Translations under genes and position numbers: made by a program | Shown: piece by piece, positions 23,001 through 38,000 of the stretch | Layout: each line of letters begins with the position of its first letter | How positions within the stretch are numbered: the first letter of the stretch is position 1 | Assembly: GCA_914767715.1 (NCBI GenBank) | Contig: OU612068.1 | Location: 7,254,001-7,318,000, forward strand | From: Membranipora membranacea | Lineage: Eukaryota > Bryozoa > Gymnolaemata > Cheilostomatida > Membraniporidae | Direction: 5' to 3' | DNA: 64,000 nucleotides | Notes under the pieces: generated by a model | What the model was told of the DNA's origin: nothing | Database searches by the model: none | Seen by the model: the letters and a program-made list of their open reading frames with translations, nothing else

Positions 23001-26000
23001 CAATAGCCTAGCTTGCCCACTCCAACCTTGTACAGGAGGGCACTAAGTTGAATATGCATATGTCACTATGTTATATTCCTGTAAAAATTGCTGGAGAGCT
23101 GCTAATAAAAAGTGATTTACAATTTACATTTACATGGTCATATTTTAGATTCGACAGTGTTGACAATGGTAAGAAGAAGAAATGGCGTGAGTCACGCGGT
23201 GGGGAGGATAGCGGTAACGGCACAGACTGGAAGAGTGAGTCCGGCAGTATATCTGGTGCTAAATTCATCCAAACACCCATCTGTGATCACGAGGATGATG
23301 ATGAAATGGAACTGTCACAGTAGGTTTTCATTTTTGGAATTTTCTTTCTCTGTAGATAATGATCCGTATGTTGTTTGTCGGTTACGGTGTTCATGTATGT
23401 ATTCATGTCCGTTTTTCGTTGGAAAAAATCATGATCTGCTGTTTTGCTTTTCCTTTCATGGTTGGGCCACATTACTCTTTGATGTCACTGTCTGTAAACA
23501 TGGTTTTCCAAATTTCCTTGTCCTGTAAGTAAGCACTTGCTTCTATTTCATTGGCTATTTAAGGTGGCCACTGTGTCACCCTTTATAATTCATGATCTGC
23601 TGACCTTTCAGTTTCAAGAAATATGGCAGGTAAGATAAGGGTATGAATATCCTCAGAACATGGTCTCAAGACGCACTCCATGGTCATAGTGAATCAACAG
23701 TATTCAATAATTTAAAAATAATAAGGGTTTGAAAACTTTTAATTGGAGCCACAACCCGACATTGTAATTAGCATTCTAGGTTTTTAAGCACTCAGGGAAT
23801 AGACCTAGAACTAACCCACTATGAAGATTGAGCTTCACCAAACCTAGTCTATCATCACCACTCATGCAGCTGATCACAAGGAATCACAAATATTTACACA
23901 CGATACGGCAGTCAGTGTTGCCTGGCTGCCAATAATTACGATCTTTGATACTCGAGACAATGACACAACAATGACACTACTTTCACCCAACACGATATCC
24001 CACACCAAGTGCCCCTTTGGAAAACACACACCCAGTATTTAGTTGTCATCAAAAACCTAACAATTAAGAGCTGATCAGTCTTGTAAAATCAAGTGTGCTA
24101 GGCATACTGCATTAGGCGACAACCTTTGGATGAAGTTCAAATTCGTTGCTTCCTGATGATGATTGTTTTTCACATTGGTTAGTCATAAGCATTTCCAAGT
24201 CAACCTTCAAAAGATCTTTGCCTTTGGGCAACTTGATCTGGAAAATTCCTTCACCATCAACAGCCTCTTATTTTTAGTTAATCCATATCGCAACTCATCA
24301 ATCGTTGTACCATAGCAACCCATGAACCATTTATCATACTGTAAACTGCAATAAATTGTTTCCTCTGATATAAGACGGTGACTCTATGTTTTCATCTTGT
24401 ACCTAATTGAGAACATGAATTTTGCAAGTCATTAGCTAGGCTAGCTATAATTATTACTGTACCACAAAATCGTACCTCGAATTGTACCTAGCCTTAAACT
24501 TGAGGAAGCCAACATTGTACAATAATTACTTATGGAACCTTTTGTAGGTCGACTTGGGATATCTTCCAGACTATTCCCAGAGAACGTAAGAGTAACAGCG
24601 AGACCAGCTTGAAAATTCTCAAATTCATCAAGGTGCTCATGTATGGTTTTCTATTCATCATGGTTCTGGGAACAGCCGTCATGTCTAAAATTTCCTTCAT
24701 CGTCCTCGCCACCAACACCGGTGTTACAAGACTCCACACCAACGTCGATGAGGTATGATTCAATACGCATACAGGAACCATTTCTATATATTAAATCTCA
24801 CTGATAATAATCCATTTCAGTCAAGTAAAATTGGTTGAGCAAAAAGTAACCTTCCAAGAGACTTTTGATTATGTAAATAATAGAAACGGATAAGCTTTTT
24901 GGGACGGGAGGGGAAGCATTGATATTTTCTCCGATCTTCTGTGTGCCCAATATTGGTTGTTAATATTTAAGTAACTGAAAATTACTGAACTGCCTATTTT
25001 TTTGTGATATTCATATTGTTGTTTATTTCAGTACTGTATATATATGTTGTTGAAAAAGAAAAACACTTAGAGACGATATTTATGAAATTTTGTATGCTAG
25101 GGTAATTATTTAAAATGACGAGCTTTTTAATTTAGATTAAAATTTAAGTGCTTCCGCACATCTGTATGTTTACAATTATTGTTTTTCCTATTTAGGCTTT
25201 GCTGAGGTATTCAGAGAATGCCCCGGAGGCTGATGAAGGCTCCACCACAGAGAAGCCGACTCTCGAGGACCTGGAGATCAGATATCAGGAGATTCGTAAC
25301 TCTGCTGTCTCCTTCCTCCTCTTCGCTCTCATCATCCCAGAAGCCCTGGTCTTCCTCAGTCATACTTTCAAATCTCTGTTCGGAAGTCAACCCTGGCCAA
25401 CTATGAGAATCGTTCTGATGGTAAGATCTGGGCATGTGTTTAAAAAAGCATAGCAGGTGGGGTCTCTTGATTGGGATTCAATTTGATTCAGCTACAGCAA
25501 GGCGAGGGGATTATCAGAGGTGACTGGACATTTTTTGTGCTAATGATTGGGGGAATCTGACACAATTAATGACCATATACGTAGCTAACAAGGTAATGTC
25601 CCTCCCAATGTTAGCGTTGATACCATATAATTCTGGAGTTTGTTGACCAGTTATGGATACACCGTATTAGGCACACCTTTTGTGCACTGGAAATCAAGCG
25701 CACCAAAATAGGGGCGATGACCTGCTGAGACAACAGGTGATGATTGTTTGATGCAAATCACTTCTACAGGTTTTGAAACGTAGTGTTCATCATTTTGTTG
25801 TCGAAGCAACAATTAAAAATTATGCTATGATCAATTATGCTTTGATATTGTCACAGGGTAGCACACCCTCGTGTTGCCGTGATGTATGTGACACTGTGCT
25901 GGCTGTGCTGGCAGAAGATATGTCTTTTATTGTGTGATCTATTATCTAACCGAGCGAGATTCTCCACTCAATCACAATCTTCCTCCGAAAATAGCTCGCT

Positions 26001-29000
26001 GTAACTGTAGCAACGCCCCAACAGGATTTTGGCATTGATTGTCTGTCGGTCTCTGGAAGCCGTTTTTCAGACTCTTGTCATTTCAAACAACCTGTCATCT
26101 GATAATGTCTGCTGAACGGCAAAATTAATGGTTTATGTAGACTTTATCACAAAAGGGAAACGCTGCATCACATGGTATGATATAGCTGAATTGGCATTAG
26201 AGCGCATGCAAGTATCAATATAGACCTTAGATGTCTGGCGGGCATTTCCTCAGAAAATAATTTCATACCTATTTTCAATATTTATGCAACTGACTGAATT
26301 GATCAACCAAGTTTAAGCTTCAGTGATGAGATGACCTACGCTGAGTTTAATACTGTATAATGTACGCAGTAATGAAAGACTTGGCCACGCTCATTATCGG
26401 GAGAAAAAAAGTGTTTCTGATTATTTGTAGAGTTTGATCGTTGGTGCGCTGGAGACATTCGGTCACTGTTTGTTGGTGTTCAAAGTTTTACCTACTCTGG
26501 ATATTGTGCGTGGTGTTATGCTCCTCAGCTGTGTCGGTTTCCTGCCTGGTGTTACCAGACTGGTATTCGGCAAAGAGAGCAAAACAATCGCCTGGCAAAT
26601 ACGTAAGTCAACAGTTTGTTGGGTTACAACTCTCGAATATGCTCATTCCATGCTTATAGTAAACCAATCAACATGGAATAAGATTTTACTAATTTGTAAG
26701 CTAGAATTGATAGAGTTTAGCATGTATTAGTCAACTGTGCATTCTAATCTGTTCCACAGAGGCAGAAAAAAGGCAACTGGATGCAAATAAAACATACCAA
26801 TGCTGATTTACATGAATAAGTCTACCTAAGCATTATTATGAATTGGATATTTTCATTGTATAATTCATCAGCCATCCAGAACGGTGTAGCTAAATTATTA
26901 AGGAGATAATTATTTCTCACACTACTGAATATATCTGGCTCAAATAATTCAAGTGAATTGTAAATTATGGGCGGACAGTTCGATGCCAATAGATAGATTT
27001 GAGCAAGGTCAATTCAAATTCTCCTTCCAATACTCATATCTGTACAAATGACATAACTGTTGAATAATGAGTTCCAATGTTTTTGTCAGCTTCAAGTGTG
27101 GGAAGAAGGACGGTTTCTGTGTGGTGTTGTAGGTGGTCGTTACTCAATCATCACAATGCCTCCCCTGCTGGTCATGACAAAGACATTGTGTCTCCTTGAT
27201 ACAAATATATACATTCATATCAATAATGAACATACAATGTACATGGTAATTTTATGTTGCCTTTAGGGCTCTATGTATAGATTGATTTACAAAGCATTTG
27301 ATAACCTGATATGTATCTGGAAGGCCCTAGGTCATGCTGTAGCACATATTCACATCACAGTATTGCTGCAGGCCTCCCACACCTACCACTTTGGTTATGT
27401 AGAACAGAGATAAGAAACAGCTTCGGTAGGACAGCTTACTCATCCCTATGAATTCTTCATCAAGCTGTAAATTTGTAGATGATATCATAGAATAAAGATA
27501 TATCCTTACTCTGTGATGATATGCAGCGTTCCACTTACAGCAGTTATTTGCTATCAATCTTACCATTATCTCCACCTATAGCTTTTGGTTGGTTTGTTTT
27601 CAGCGAGGAAGATAATGCTGATCATCGCTGTCGTGCTTCAGCTGACTGGTCCAGTAGCTGTTCTCGTATTCAGTTACGGCTGGAAACATGCCCAACCATC
27701 AAAAATGGATACTCAATTTACTCAGAATGAAGAGCTTAATTTCTTTACTAGGGAACCAGCTAAATGGACTATACAATCCCTCAACCAACTCGGTAATAAT
27801 TAATTTTAATCAGGTTACAAGTTCATAGAAATTTGTATCCCCTGTTCTTAACTTCTTTGCTGATAACTTTTATGCTTAAATTTCAATTTACAGGTTTTAA
27901 TAAGACAGCACGAATTATAATTTATGGTCGTTGCTACAGCTACTTGACGTAAGAAAAATCTCTCGTTGATGAGGTCTTCACATTCCTGGCTACCTTGGTA
28001 TATTAACTATTTTTTGTTTGAAGCGATGAACTGGGAAGTAATTCTGGCCGTCTTTCTCACAAACCTGAGCTGGTGTGAAAACTTCCTGGAGAGAAATGTT
28101 ACTGTCTTTGGTGAGTAATTATATTTCCTGTCCCCATCAAGTCAGAAATCATGCCTGGAAGAATTTGGCAAGCTTTGGTCACAAATTCAGCTTACTACTC
28201 TGATACTTCGGAAATTTATACTTGACACTATTGGTACTAAATCATGTTTTGAGAATGAAATGACGCAGTGTCAAAAACAGATTCCAATACCCTAAATATC
28301 AGCAAATAGAATCCTAACTTGCCTTTCATATCATATTTCTAGCTGAGCTTTAAAATTATTTTATCTCATGAGACGAATGATAACCAAACACAAACACAAC
28401 CGAAGTCAATCCAAAAAGGCAAATCGTAACTTTATTCTAAGGGAGTCATTTGGGATTGTTTGTAGGAAAGAACATCAATGTCTGTAAGCTGAAGGCTATG
28501 CTGCACTCAGTGAGACAGAAAACCTATGCCTTCTTGCCTTTGTGGAAGATAATGTTCATGTTCATCTTTGTATACGCTATGATCCCCAACTACAATATCA
28601 GCACAAGCTACAAACTGGATCTTCAACAAAGAGAAGACCCCAAAGCAGGTAAGTTTTTTTTATGATTAGGTAATAGACTGCCATCAGCCTTTGATTGCAT
28701 TTCCATTCTACAGGGAGGCATACAACAACACACAGCATCCTTGTGTCAGTTTGGAGAAAGAATTTTTTTTTTATAAATCACTATCACGTCATAATGTTTT
28801 TATTCCTTTTATCATTCTTCAAGCATTGTCTGATAATTGTATGTGATGTTGATGAGCAAAACAAGTATTTTGTTATGGGATCTAATTTCTGTAACAGAGG
28901 CTGAGATGGCATTTGAAAAGAGGGTGAACACAGAGGGTGAGGAACTGATTGAGAAGATCTCTGATGCGGTCATGGCAGATATCAGAAGGCTTGGTCACAA

Positions 29001-32000
29001 TGGTCACAAGAATATATCGGAAGCCATACAGAAGGAAATGGAAAAAATATATGTAGCTAAAGACGAGGAGGGTATCGAGAGACATCCAAAACAATTCCTT
29101 GATTATGTGTAAGTTGGAGAATTGACAATGGAAGAGTTGATTGGAGTTATTATTTAGCAGTGATAAGAGGATGCTTGCTCCAAACTGCTTGATTTGGAAG
29201 ACTAAAATGTAAAGTGTGGGGAGTTGTGCTCTTTGTGGGATGCATTGAATTTGTGTAGACAACTTCAATCCCGTAAAAGTAACATTTTAAACTTGTTTCA
29301 ATTTAGATCTGACCCACAGAATAACATCGCTCGGGCACTGAACCAAATGGTAGTGAATATTATTGAAACTGGTGATACACACAGATACTTCGCCCTAGAG
29401 ACCCTGGACGGCTTATTGAGAGTCGAAATTTTTAGCTCCGACACTGAACGGAGTATCAATGTAAGTATTATTCAGTTCTGGCATCTGTATCATTGAATAC
29501 AATAAAAGGCTTTTGTCAGTTAGGTCAGTGATAAACTAATGCAGTGAATGCTTGAAAGTTTGCCTCTGTATTATAACAGATAGAACCAATAATTGAATGT
29601 TTAAAACACGCTATATATTTCTTAATAATGCTATAAAGTATTCTTCAATTTTCAAATCCTTCCGCTTCGTTTTTAGGATTTCAAGAAGTTTATAAAGAAT
29701 TCTGACAAGCCTGGGCAGTTGGTATTTGAAATAGTCAAACAAGGATTGGAGGAATACTGGACATTCATCTTACTGATCATATCGACAATGGCGTGCTCAT
29801 ACTTTGCTAAGCTCTCTTGTAAACTGTGTATGCAGTGGGCTGGATTTGCAGTACCCCTGATGTTAGCCGCTCCTGTGACTGTAAGTTATTTTAAAATAAA
29901 ATGTTGGGAGTATTTGCTATTTGTAAGGGCTTTCACAGTTGTTAGGCCTAAATATTGTTTTTACCTTGACTTAGACAGATTTTTGGTTTGACTATACACG
30001 CTGTAAAACATCTTCAGAGAATTCTAAGACTGCCATTGACATTTGGACGATAAAAATTGTTAGAGATACAACAGTTCACTTGTCAACTAACTCTTTCACT
30101 TTTTGCAGGTGGTTATCCTCTACTTTCAATGTGAGTACGGGTTCCTGCCCGGTTACTCTCACTGGATCTGTGTAGAGCAGAACAAGGATAGCAGTATATT
30201 CTGGTTCACTGTCGGTCTGGGAGTGCTCTGGTGGATATCTCAGATGATTATTGTCTCCCATGTATGGATCCCCTGTAAGGAACGTCTCGCTAGAACTGAT
30301 AAGTAAGTAACTCGATGATGCTAATATATTAAGGGAGCTACCCTAGAGGAGTTAATATCAGCCAGGGTTCAGTTGAGCTAGTTTGGGTGTCACTTAGTGT
30401 TTGCTGGCACAAATTTTAGCAGCTAGGGTGGGGGTTTTTTAATTAATGAAGTTGAGTAAGGCCATTTCTAGCGTAAGCCTAAAGGCGTGTTTTCCTGCTG
30501 CAGGTACTTTCTTCTCTAGTGTATTTGGAGCAGCCTGGAAAAATGTATGGGTTGATCATCATTGTTATAAACTTGGTGGAAGTTTGTGCTTTTTAGGTAA
30601 GTTGATATTTTATTTGATACATTGTTACCTGTTTACAGGTTGTTTGTTGTACCTGGATATTCTATGTCTATGGTGGAGCAGTCACTCTTGTATAACAGAC
30701 GTCGTAATGATGGTGAAGTTGTCGTCACTGGTGTCGATAATCAAATCGATTTCATTGGTAAGTGATTTGACAACATCATAAACATATAAATACTCTTGAT
30801 ATTATGTTTATGGACAAGGAATTTGCTGCTGATCAGTCAATTGTGACAAATATGAGTCAGCAATTCGGTTATAGTGGGTTGTTACAAGAATTTAATTCCC
30901 CATGACACCACTTTAGCAAATGGAATATATAGCAATTTGTCCACCAAGATATGATTACTGGGTGATCACAAACATGCGGAGACCCAATTGACTACTTCAT
31001 ATTCTTGTTATCTTACGGAAATGACTGATTTGTCACTGATAATCTAGAAAAGTTACTCAGTTTTATGCAACATGTCAGTTGTTGTAAGGAGAAATACTCC
31101 TTGGTGTATGCAGGCATATTGAATAAATAACACAGTGGTGAATGATTTTTTTTTAATGTTTCAGCCCCTAAACAAATGTTTCTTTAATTATCCGATTGAT
31201 TTTGAGACTGTTAATTAATCCCGTAGGTATGGACAGCAGTCTGGATGGAAGCTCTCTCACTCTGAACAGTAGAAAGATGGATGACGAAAGATACAACGAA
31301 AAAGTGGTACCAAGAATTATCGCTGTAGCTACCATGTGGCACGAAACTCGATATGAGATGACCCAGCTCCTCAAATCCATCTTCAGAATGGACAGTGACC
31401 ATAGCGCCAGAAGGAACGCTCAGAAATACTTTGGCATCAAAGATCCTGACTACTATGAGTTTGAAGGTAAGTGATTGTCACAGTGACCTAATCATGAAAA
31501 GGGGAGGAAGTAGGAGCCCATCAGGCTGATGTCCCTAATTACAATCCTGTAGATCAATATCTGCGCAGCAAGTCTCATTATGGGAAGGAAAGGGAAATTG
31601 TTAGTCCTTTCTAATTTAGATAACAAATTTCTGTTTCAACCAAACTCATCATCCTAATTGTAATAAATAAACAGAAAGTTATCTTAATTGATCATAAAAA
31701 TGGTTTCCTTTTTTTGATAATTTTAAAATTTTTCTGAAGGAAGTTTAATCGATTGGCCATCTTTGCAACTAATCTTTGCAAATTAATCTAGATATTTAAT
31801 GTTATCATCTCTCTCTTAACAGCTCACATTCTCTTCGATGATGCTCTGGAGTTCAATGAGGAAGAGGAGAGAGTACCTAATGCCTTTGTTGTTATGTTGT
31901 GTGAGGTTATGGATATGGCAGCTTCCTCTGTTCACGAGACAGCTGTATCTAACCCACCCCCTGTGCGTATCCCTACACCTTATGGTGGACAGCTTAAATG

Positions 32001-35000
32001 GACTCTACCCGGAGGTACGGTTCTAACTGCTCACATCAAGGATAAGGACAAGATTCGTCACAAGAAGAGATGGTCTCAGGTGAGAACAACTCGTCAACAT
32101 GATTCTGTAAAGTTTGATTTACTTACTGTGGTACAATCAGTCTATCCTTGAGAATATTCTAACCAATGAACTAAACCTTTTAGTTCATTGTTCTAACAAC
32201 ATATTCCATTATAAAATATGTATATAACATATTTATTCTAGAGGAAGAGTCTCGTTTAGTGCTCTTGTAACCAGAAAACAACAAATAAAATAACATATTT
32301 AAGTTAATATTTAAATTTTAATTATATTTTAATTAAAACTTATAAAACATATTAATTAAATGGTTTAAGATGGTTATAATTATGTTTGATGTGCCTTGTT
32401 TATATCTAATAATGATATTACAGGTGATGTACATGTACTATCTGCTTGGATATAAGATGATCTGTGAGGACGATGACTATATGATAAGGACACTGCGAAG
32501 TGGACCCGGTAAACACATCTCCTGGGCTAAGTCTGCTACTAAGACTCATAAGAGAAGAAAGACTGCTCATTACACCAAATCTGATATCTTTGATGTCATG
32601 GGCGAGGACTTCCATGTCAAGGTATACAAAGTGCAAAACAACAGAATTTGTCCACTCTGATTTATTTATTTATTTATTGAGGTTTTCTAAAAGTTAATAA
32701 TTAAAGTAAATCAAAAATAACTTGTTGACCTCACATATAACATAGATATAGAAAAACATGTGTAGGGTGGTACATACTACATAGTAAATAGGATAATGAA
32801 AGCATGGTAGCATAATTTACGTAAAAAAAATACAAAAAAGAAAAGAAGAAGCAGAGATTGATTGATGGAATGGTTAGTTACAGGCTGGAGACCACCAATA
32901 GTGACTGGAACACAGTTTTGTCTAATTCTAAGGCTAATTCAAGAGTTTTGAAACTGAGTCAAGATGTAATTCATTTATCTCTAAGAGTTGTTTTGATTTG
33001 TAAATTTTAGTCTGAGAACACGTTCCTGCTGACTCTTGATGGAGATGTAGATTTCAAACCGGACGCTGTCAGACTTCTTATGGACAGAATGAAGAAGAAC
33101 AAGAAAGTTGGAGCTGCTTGTGGAAGAATTCACCCAATCGGAGCTGGTAAGTCCAACTGTGTTTTTGCCTTGTGACTTCCCTGCCATTTATTTATAAAAG
33201 TTCAATTTTATATCATTGTTGTCTTCTTTTGAGTCATGAGCAACTAAATCCAAATCAAAATTTTCATTCTGATAATAAAAATAGTTGCTATAGCTAGGCA
33301 GAAAACGTGGATGTCAGGATAGCAGTCAAACCAAAGAATCAATCTCCCTCACCACACTGCTCTTGCTAGCAAAAGTCTGTTTGTAAAGTTCGGCAAATTG
33401 ATATAATGATTTTTAATGAAGTTTACAATTGATTTTTATGACAACACCAAATTTTTATTATGTAAATCAAATCAATTATATACATATCCAATGTATTCAT
33501 ATCGATTAATAAAGTAATCATCAATCAATCAAACTATCTATTGTATCTCTGTGCCAATATGTTCACACCTCATTAACCTCATTGACATCTCTGACTTTAT
33601 TTGCAGGACCAATCATCTGGTTCCAGTTGTTTGAGTACGCTTGTGGCCATTGGCTGCAGAAGGCTGCCGAGCATGTATTTGGTTGTGTACTTTGTGCCCC
33701 TGGATGTTTCTCACTCTTCCGTGGATCAGCCCTTATGGATGACAACGTTATGAACACCTACACCACCGTTGCCGCTAAAGCTTCAGAGTTTGTCCAGTAT
33801 GATCAGGGTAAGAAAAAGTTCATGTCTCCAAACGATTGTGATTCACTTAATGATTGGCATTATTGATGATGGTATTCTGCAAACTTCTTTTTAGTATCAA
33901 TATAAAGCTTTTTGGGAGCATTTATACCAAGGTTTCATACTTGCTTAAGAAAAACTTTTGTCTATTTAATATTGTTATGTTGTTCACAGGTGAGGATCGT
34001 TGGTTGTGTACACTGATCTTACAGCAGGGATATCGTGTTGAGTACTGTGCTGCATCTGATGCTTTAACCTTTGCTCCTGAAGAGTTTAACGAGTTCTACA
34101 ACCAAAGACGTAGATGGGGACCTTCCACCATGGCTAACACTGTCGACCTTCTCTCCGACTCAGGAAACACTGTGATGGTACGTCCATAGTCCATAGTAAA
34201 AACTGCACTTGCTTCTTTAGGTTTTTATATATCAGTTGATGCTTTGTTGAGAAACCTAAGTCATTTTCTCTTACAAGACTCAAAGATACAGTTCACAATT
34301 TTAAAACACACTATAAATGTCATTGGTTTTGGTTTGAATGAAAATCAAATTGTCTCATAATGTCTTTTGTAGGTAAACGATAACATCAGTAGAATTTTCC
34401 TGCTGTACCAGTTCTTGGTGTTTGCCTCCTCCGTTCTCGGTCCAGCTACTGTACTTCTCATGACAGCAGGAGCTTACCACACTGTATTCAGAGTAACACT
34501 CTACTGGTCTTACTTCATCGCTATCATCCCACCAGCAGCATTCGTTGTTGTCTGCCTAGTGATGAAAGCTGCCAATCAACTTATCATAGCGGCTATACTG
34601 TCTGCATTCTACGCGATCATCATGATGATCGTACTCGTTGGTACGGCTATCAACTTTGTGTTTGAAGGATGGACATCACCTAACGTCATATTCGTCATGC
34701 TGCTGATCTCTGTGTTTGCCATCGGAGCTGTTCTGCATCCTCAGGAGTTTGCCTGCATGTTGTACGGTCCTCTCTACTTCCTGTGTATACCTAGTGGTTA
34801 TCTCCTCCTCATTATTTACTTCCTCTGTAACATGAACAACATCTCATGGGGAACACGTGAGGTGCAAACTAAGAAGACAAAGGCGCAGTTAGAACAGATA
34901 GAACGGGATCGGATTGAAGCAGTGAGTATGAGAAAATATATATTTTTGGTATTTTGATTGTTTGATCGACAGAAAAACAGTAATAAATTGGTTTCTGTCT

Positions 35001-38000
35001 AAACTGTAACTTGATCAGTAACTTGGTTTAAGGTTATGCCTCGCATAGGATACTAACTTGAGAACTACAGGTCCGATTTCCTTGATTTTTCATTCTAATT
35101 AAAGTTATTCCTTATTTAGCGATTTCCAAACCCTCAATTGTCTTTAATTAAATTTCTTATGTCTGTGATGGCAATTTATAAAATTTAAGCCACCGTTGCC
35201 CATGCAAAAGAATAGGAGCTGTTAATAACTGGGAGCATCTGGCTCAGACGCCTCACATTTATTCGGATCAAACCAGGATTGGCAGCGCAAAGTAGTCCCA
35301 ATAAAATTAATTTGTGATAATCAATCCTAGGAACAAGCCTTGACATGAATTTCAAGTACTAGAGAAGGAAAGTTCTATAATAACAGACAAGAATTTATAA
35401 GCCAGCTTGTGAACTGTTGTAAAATACACCAAAATGACTGGATTTTAGAGACTTATATTACTACGCCAAATCTGGTGCAGAAATATATCAGGCCAAAAAC
35501 CATGAATGGTTGGATTTTCCTATGTATTCTTAAGGCATTTATTTCAATTCGAGTAGAGATGTTGATTCGAAACTCTGGAATATACAAAAAGGATATGTTT
35601 GTAGGGAGTTCCCATGCAATTGTTCACTCAATATAAATTATATTTGAAGTCGTTTGGCAAAATGAATATTGAGTTTACAGCCTGCTTCTTGAAAACTGCG
35701 TTCTTATTACACCCCTTCTCCAACACAAAAATTTTATTTGGTTCAAAATAAATGCGTAGTGCCCTCACCAAGGCTTTGGAGGATGCCCCAAGCAGTACTG
35801 TTTCACATATTTATACTTCTCGTTTTGTACAGCGAAGGGGCATTTTAGTCAAAATTTTGACTTGTTTAGGAGTAAGATAATTCAAAGTTTCCAACTGGCA
35901 CATCAATTTTTTTTCATCAATACTGGTCAGCACTGGGCTAGTGAGGACACTAGGGTAATCACATTTCTCCACCTTGGACTGCAATTGACACAGCCCACAT
36001 TCTTTTTAGCATTGTCAACACTTATGGTTTAGCTATCAGTATGTGAATTTGAATGCCTTTTTTTTCAAGTCAAATCAAACATTGAACATTATTGTTGTTA
36101 TGGCTGCATGATATAAGGGAAGTCGTTATGTATTAACTGCATTTTTTGCTCCAAGAACTTGCAATGTCTTTTAATATGGACAATAGTGACAAAAGGTTTT
36201 GACATGTTGCTGAAATTCAGGGGTTTAGACTTCTTTGATCATGTGGATTGGAAACTCCAAAAAGAATTTTGGCGAGGCATGACCTTAAGTAACTTGGTAC
36301 TGGTAAACAAACTTGGTCTTTTTGAAACCTAATATCCAACTTCTATTGTTGTTCATCGTTCGTTGTTGTTGATTTCAAAATAGTTGTAATTTTGACAAAA
36401 CCTCTCTCTTCAATAGGAGAGAAAGAAAGAGAAGAACAAGCTTGTTAACCGACTGGGTATCACTAAGATGTTTGAAGACATAAAGGATCTGTTTGGTACT
36501 ATGACCGGAATGAGAGGTCAGGTGAACGAGCACGAGTCTACACAGACACAACTACTGATGAAGATGTGCACTGCCCTTGACACACTACCTGATAGAATCA
36601 ACGGCAGGACACCATCTGCCACTACAATGCCTACACCAAAGTGAGTAACTTTTTCAAGGAGATATTGCATAGTTCACATTGTAGCGGTACTCAGAGGTAT
36701 CACTTTATGGGATGAATGCAAAGAAGAACCTCAACTAGAGTAATGTAGTGGCTGGTCTGTATGCACAAGAAAGGGTTAAAGTTCACATAAAAGGTCTATC
36801 AGTAGTATCAGTAGATAGAGTAGACTGCACGAACGGATCTCCCCTATTCTCTCCTTCTTAGTCTGCCTTGGACTTGGACTTGGTCTAGGTCTAGGTCTCT
36901 TAATCCTTGGTCTAGGTCGGTCGGCCATATTTTTCATATCAGCATATAGCAAATTCACATTTATCTTGCAGAAAAGACAAGACTGTATTTACTTGTCCCC
37001 CCTCACCGCCAAATGGCTTTTCTGAGCTAAGGTAACCTCCTTTTATCCTAAAGGACAAAGACTGCAATTTCAATACTTTATTTTGCACTGTTGATATCTA
37101 TGTCTGGGTGATTGTTGGACCTTCTTTTATCCGCCACATCGAGGCAACGAACGGTGTCCAGATTTCAGGAGTATCTGTCTTGCTTTCTTATTTAAAGTTT
37201 CATCCACTTTTCTCCCCTCTGCTCAACTGTCACACATCAGTATGATTTGTAGGCACGGTGCAGACTTCATTGATGCCTATCTATCTATCTATCCGTGTCT
37301 TCTATGGGGTAAAAGAACAGCAATGTAAAACCAATGAGTAACAAAACAGTTCTCAGATTCAAGGCAATCAATCAAAGGACTGGTAGTTTTAGAATTCTCA
37401 CAATTCAATAGACAGTGGTCATGTGATTATAACTTGTGGCAACAAACGTAGTAAATTAAGTCGAGTTGTCATATCCACGTAGAAAGCAAGACAACTCTGA
37501 AATTTGGAAATGCGATGGGATACTTGATGTTTTGGATTGGTTTCAGTCTAAAAAATAATTTTAGAAAAGTTTGATTTTGATTGAGGTTATATTGACTTTC
37601 TCTTTTCTAGACAAATTGAAGTTAAGACCAATACTGAGGCTGAGCTTATCCCTGACAATGATATCCCTGAGGTAGTCCATCATAAGGAAGAGGTCGAGGA
37701 GGAACGTAAACCTAAACGACCACCGAGAGACGATCTCCGTAACCCCGCCTGGCTCGAGGACGAGAGACTCGGAGATGGACAGATTAAATACATCAACAAG
37801 AAGGAGGCAGTGTTCTGGAGGCAGCTTATTAGTAGGTATCTGTACCCGATCACTATGGATAAAGAAGAGAAGAAACAACTTCAGGAGGAACTCAAGTCAC
37901 TCAGAAATAATGTGAGTAGGAGAGATGATCTGTTATGTTTTGTAGAGTAACTAGGTTAGCCATTAGGTAATTCAATTTGCATGGTATGAACTTCTTCTCA

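Noticed and set aside
23112-23528. 138-residue plus-strand frame
   Set aside because: It is a shifted-frame shadow of chitin synthase exon 23149-23319 running on into the intron.
27899-27949. Possible extra chitin synthase exon after tttacag
   Set aside because: Exon 27604-27792 joins 28024 directly in phase; inserting this segment would bring an in-frame TGA right after the next junction.
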